From Fimbriimonadaceae bacterium (GTDB lineage: Bacteria > Armatimonadota > Fimbriimonadia > Fimbriimonadales > Fimbriimonadaceae): DNA of 64,000 bases. The notes beneath the pieces were generated by a model. It did not search any database. It worked only from the letters and a program-made list of their open reading frames with translations, and was not told where the DNA came from. The DNA lies in assembly GCA_022843485.1 (NCBI GenBank), contig JALHNM010000011.1, positions 1 through 64,000 on the forward strand. The letters are read 5' to 3'. The translations under genes and the position numbers were made by a program. Below, piece after piece: positions 61,887-64,000 of the stretch. Numbering within the stretch: position 1 is the stretch's first letter; the number at the start of each line of letters is the position of its first letter.

Positions 61887-63421
61887 GGCCGGTAGATCCA
61901 CTCGACTTGGTCGTGCTGGAGCTGCCAGGAAGCCGCCACGGGGCCGGTGACGAAAACGCTGACCCGGGCCCGGACGCGGTTCCCAAGGACGGTGTCAATG
62001 AACCGGGCGGACCCTCCCGCCGGCAGCGCGAAGTCTTGGGCGGCGAACGTGGTCGTCAATGACCTTTGGTTCTGAGTCGGGGTCGTTAGCTGAACGTAGT
62101 CACCCAACGTCCAGTCGTAAAGGTCCACGACCTCGGAGAAAGCACCGGAGACTGTCGATCGGGCCGTGCTGCGCACGAACAGCTCCGCCACGGTCGAGAC
62201 ATTCAAGTTACCGGTCAGGGTCATCCTAACCCTGGGAGCACTCTGGTTGGGCACGACGAACTCGGAGGTCACGAGGTTCTGAAAGTCGGGCTCTGCGGCC
62301 TCGGAAATGCCACCTCCATCGACCTTACCGATGTCGATCGAAAGATGGTTCGCTTGAACCCGGCGGAACGTGCTGGGCTTAAGCACATAGCCACGATCGC
62401 CCGGCAAGTTCGCCCTCCCTGTGATCCAGCCGGACGCGTTGACACCGGCGACGTCGATCAAGGTGGCGACGACCCCCGGGTCGAGGAGCGACTGGAGACG
62501 GTACATCCCATCTCCCGTACGCCACACGAAGGGGCCCTGTGACGCTGTGAACCCGACGACTTGGACCGGACTACTCTCTTGGGCCTGGGGCGACAACGCT
62601 CGGGCGAACCCGCCGGTCAGGGTAGGAGGGTTGAGAAGTTGGAGTTGGCTGCTCGGGAGCTTGAGGAACGGCCCGCTTGACGAACCCGCCGAACTCACGC
62701 CGCCGACGAACGTGCCCACGTCGTTCACCGCGAAGATTCGGCCCTGCCATCCGGCGCCCCACCCGTCGGAGGAGTCAAGGAAGCGAGGAACGAAGGCTGA
62801 GCCCGATGACCTCCAGAGGGTCGGCTGTTCGCCCAACGCCCCTCCGAGGGAGTACCCTACGATGGATGCGCTCGCATTGATGCCTGATGCTTCCGCGAGG
62901 TCGTAGCCAGGCACCTCCGGGAGAATCGTCACGTTGGTCCCACTCTGGCCGTCCCAGTAGAAGGCGTCGTTGACTCCGGTGGCGTAACGGACTCCGGCGA
63001 CGAGACCGTTCGAACTGACGGCCTTCGCTTCGCGGAACCCTGAGATCCTGGCGGGGACGATCGGCGTCCCGTAGGTCGGAGCCACCCATTTGCAGGCGGC
63101 ACGCTCGCTGAACCCGTCGAGAACCCACCCCACGATATCCCCGTTTGCACTGACCTCGAAGGCCGCGCTATCGACGGTCGAAAGGCCAGTGAGTGTGCCG
63201 CTGGAAGGGTCGAATCGGAACGCCCGGGGCTCGGACGTGTTGGGGAAGTTGGCCTGGACTGTGGTCAGACCGCTAGGGCTAATCGACGTCCCCCCAGAGA
63301 CCTTCCCCGTACCTGGGTTCCCGGTGTCGATCAGTTGGTAGGTGTAGTCGATCTGTGCGCGCACCCCCCCCCCCCCAAGGAGGGCGGTGGCGCAAACGAT
63401 GAGCGCTCTCGTAGATTTCAT
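61883..63421 (-). CDS. HAF-repeat secreted protein with G13 tract in signal peptide
   Basis: A 512-residue protein from ATG 63421 (MKSTRALIVCATALLGGGGVRAQ, a signal peptide). The first ~330 residues carry HAF-like repeats (SANGDIVGWVLDG, SSNGLVAGVRYATG, NASASIVGYSLGG, NDVGTFVGGVSSAG); the remainder is beta-rich and ends without a PEP-CTERM motif, unlike its neighbour. A 13-base G tract encodes the Gly run at residues 16-19. One-base slippage would shift the frame near residue 20 and abolish the protein, so expression may be phase-variable. It is first in the operon with the PEP-CTERM gene. Confidence 0.85.
   Translation of the reverse strand: MKSTRALIVCATALLGGGGVRAQIDYTYQLIDTGNPGTGKVSGGTSISPSGLTTVQANFPNTSEPRAFRFDPSSGTLTGLSTVDSAAFEVSANGDIVGWVLDGFSERAACKWVAPTYGTPIVPARISGFREAKAVSSNGLVAGVRYATGVNDAFYWDGQSGTNVTILPEVPGYDLAEASGINASASIVGYSLGGALGEQPTLWRSSGSAFVPRFLDSSDGWGAGWQGRIFAVNDVGTFVGGVSSAGSSSGPFLKLPSSQLQLLNPPTLTGGFARALSPQAQESSPVQVVGFTASQGPFVWRTGDGMYRLQSLLDPGVVATLIDVAGVNASGWITGRANLPGDRGYVLKPSTFRRVQANHLSIDIGKVDGGGISEAAEPDFQNLVTSEFVVPNQSAPRVRMTLTGNLNVSTVAELFVRSTARSTVSGAFSEVVDLYDWTLGDYVQLTTPTQNQRSLTTTFAAQDFALPAGGSARFIDTVLGNRVRARVSVFVTGPVAASWQLQHDQVEWIYRP
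63364..63376. repeat. C13/G13 homopolymer tract
   Basis: Thirteen consecutive C on the + strand (G on the coding strand) inside the signal peptide of the gene above. The current length is in frame. It is the longest homopolymer I see in the window. Confidence 0.9.
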
Positions 63422-63638
63422 GGCAATCGTTTCCACGCCCCGGTTGAGTTGGGAGTTCCCTTGCCGCTTCGTTTGCGCAGAATCGGGCAAGCCACCCTGG
63501 CCTCCGAGGGGCGCTCGCTAGGGGCACCGGCTGCGAGGTCGCCGTCGATGGCCTGGCGGTGTAGGGTCACGGACCCCACGGTCCGGGGAGCGGGTCGCGG
63601 ACCCGCGCTCCGGTGGGTTCCTGCCAGAATAGACCCTC

Positions 63639-64000
63639 ATGGCGAGCGACTTGGGGATCACTCCGCGGGCGGAGAACTATGCCGAGTGGTACAACGACTT
63701 GGTCAAACGGGCGGGGCTGGCGGACAACTCGGTCGTGCGGGGGTGCATGGTCATCAAGCCGCACGGCTACGCGATCTGGGAGCTCATGCGCGACGCCCTG
63801 GACGGGATGTTCAAGGCCACCGGGCACCAGAACGCCTACTTCCCGCTCCTCATCCCGAAGAGCTTCCTGAGCCGCGAGGCCGAGCACGTCGACGGGTTCG
63901 CCAAGGAGTGCGCCGTCGTCACCCACCACCGGCTCATGGACTCGCCCGAGGGCGTGATCGTCGACCCCGACGCTAAGCTGGAGGAGGAGCTGATCATCCG
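63639..64000 (+). CDS. proS: prolyl-tRNA synthetase, N-terminal part (cut by window end)
   Basis: The first 120 codons of a class II synthetase. [36 protein letters not shown] and [30 protein letters not shown] match the short (archaeal/eukaryotic-type) ProS, motif 1 region included, rather than the long bacterial form with an editing insertion. ATG 63639 is 8 bases after CAGAAT. The 217-bp region upstream contains GC-rich inverted repeats (GGAGCGGGTC...GACCCGCGCTCC, 63594-63612) but no T-box sequence that I can recognise. Confidence 0.93.
   Translation, partial: MASDLGITPRAENYAEWYNDLVKRAGLADNSVVRGCMVIKPHGYAIWELMRDALDGMFKATGHQNAYFPLLIPKSFLSREAEHVDGFAKECAVVTHHRLMDSPEGVIVDPDAKLEEELII

Noticed and set aside
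63422-63638. T-box riboswitch upstream of proS
   Set aside because: Inverted repeats are present but no T-box consensus (TGGNACCGCG) or specifier loop could be identified, and the CAGAAT box near the start suggests a short or absent leader.

Overview
The window is one high-GC (about 65-70% by eye) bacterial chromosome segment. A type IV prepilin-like protein with an N-terminal cleavage/methylation signal, a PEP-CTERM protein, an IspD-IspF fusion, a long-form HPF and a secreted repertoire rich in metallopeptidases together suggest Armatimonadota, probably the Fimbriimonadia. This is inference; no rRNA gene is present to confirm it.

Layout. (1) 1-4577: a probable anti-phage island edge with a SIR2-family gene followed 11 bp later by a 1,095-residue protein that has an Mrr/PD-(D/E)xK-like N-terminus and a long helical remainder. 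(2) 4578-5931: one unrecognised gene, a PHPGPLP-type intergenic repeat and the decayed C-terminus of an ammonium transporter. (3) 5932-13663: orphan OmpR-type regulator, threonine dehydrogenase, MFS exporter, rhodanese, topoisomerase I. (4) 13839-29149: a dense housekeeping stretch, mostly + strand: transglutaminase, PIN/TRAM protein, ispDF, hpf, eno, scpA-scpB, a D,D-carboxypeptidase, rluB-like, a YyaL-DsbD-like fusion, serA, alr, a TetR regulator. (5) 29146-43089: PA14 protein, diguanylate cyclase, thioesterase-tpiA-OsmC, tRNA-Cys, prepilin, two secreted peptidases, a LuxR-type regulator, the 5-oxoprolinase operon pxpB-A-C, dut and purA. (6) 43090-57884: two micro-ORFs, ribBA, lipoprotein, phosphoesterase, pyrG, a GspE-N/pseudokinase protein with a MinD/FlhG-like ATPase, an AI-2E-type permease, cca, tRNA-Ala, and a bile-acid-symporter/acyl-CoA-synthetase fusion. 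(7) 57885-64000: a 1-kb repeat field, an ABC exporter flanked by a palindromic repeat, two HAF-type secreted proteins (one with a G13 tract in its signal peptide), and the start of proS.

Genes are tightly packed. ATGA, GTGA or TTGA stop/start overlaps chain many same-strand pairs, and several convergent pairs overlap by 4 bp. A recurring feature is a Pribnow-like hexamer ending only 5-10 bases before the start codon, usually without a Shine-Dalgarno sequence. This implies widespread leaderless transcription. The clearest case is the TetR gene, where a perfect TTGACA box has the appearance of a TTG start.

Most noteworthy candidates: the SIR2 plus Mrr-like/solenoid pair, the BASS transporter-acyl-CoA ligase fusion, the GspE-N/pseudokinase plus MinD-like pair, the two MT...LED micro-ORFs, the G13 contingency tract, the 21-bp minisatellite and the overprinted C-terminus at 50058-50266.
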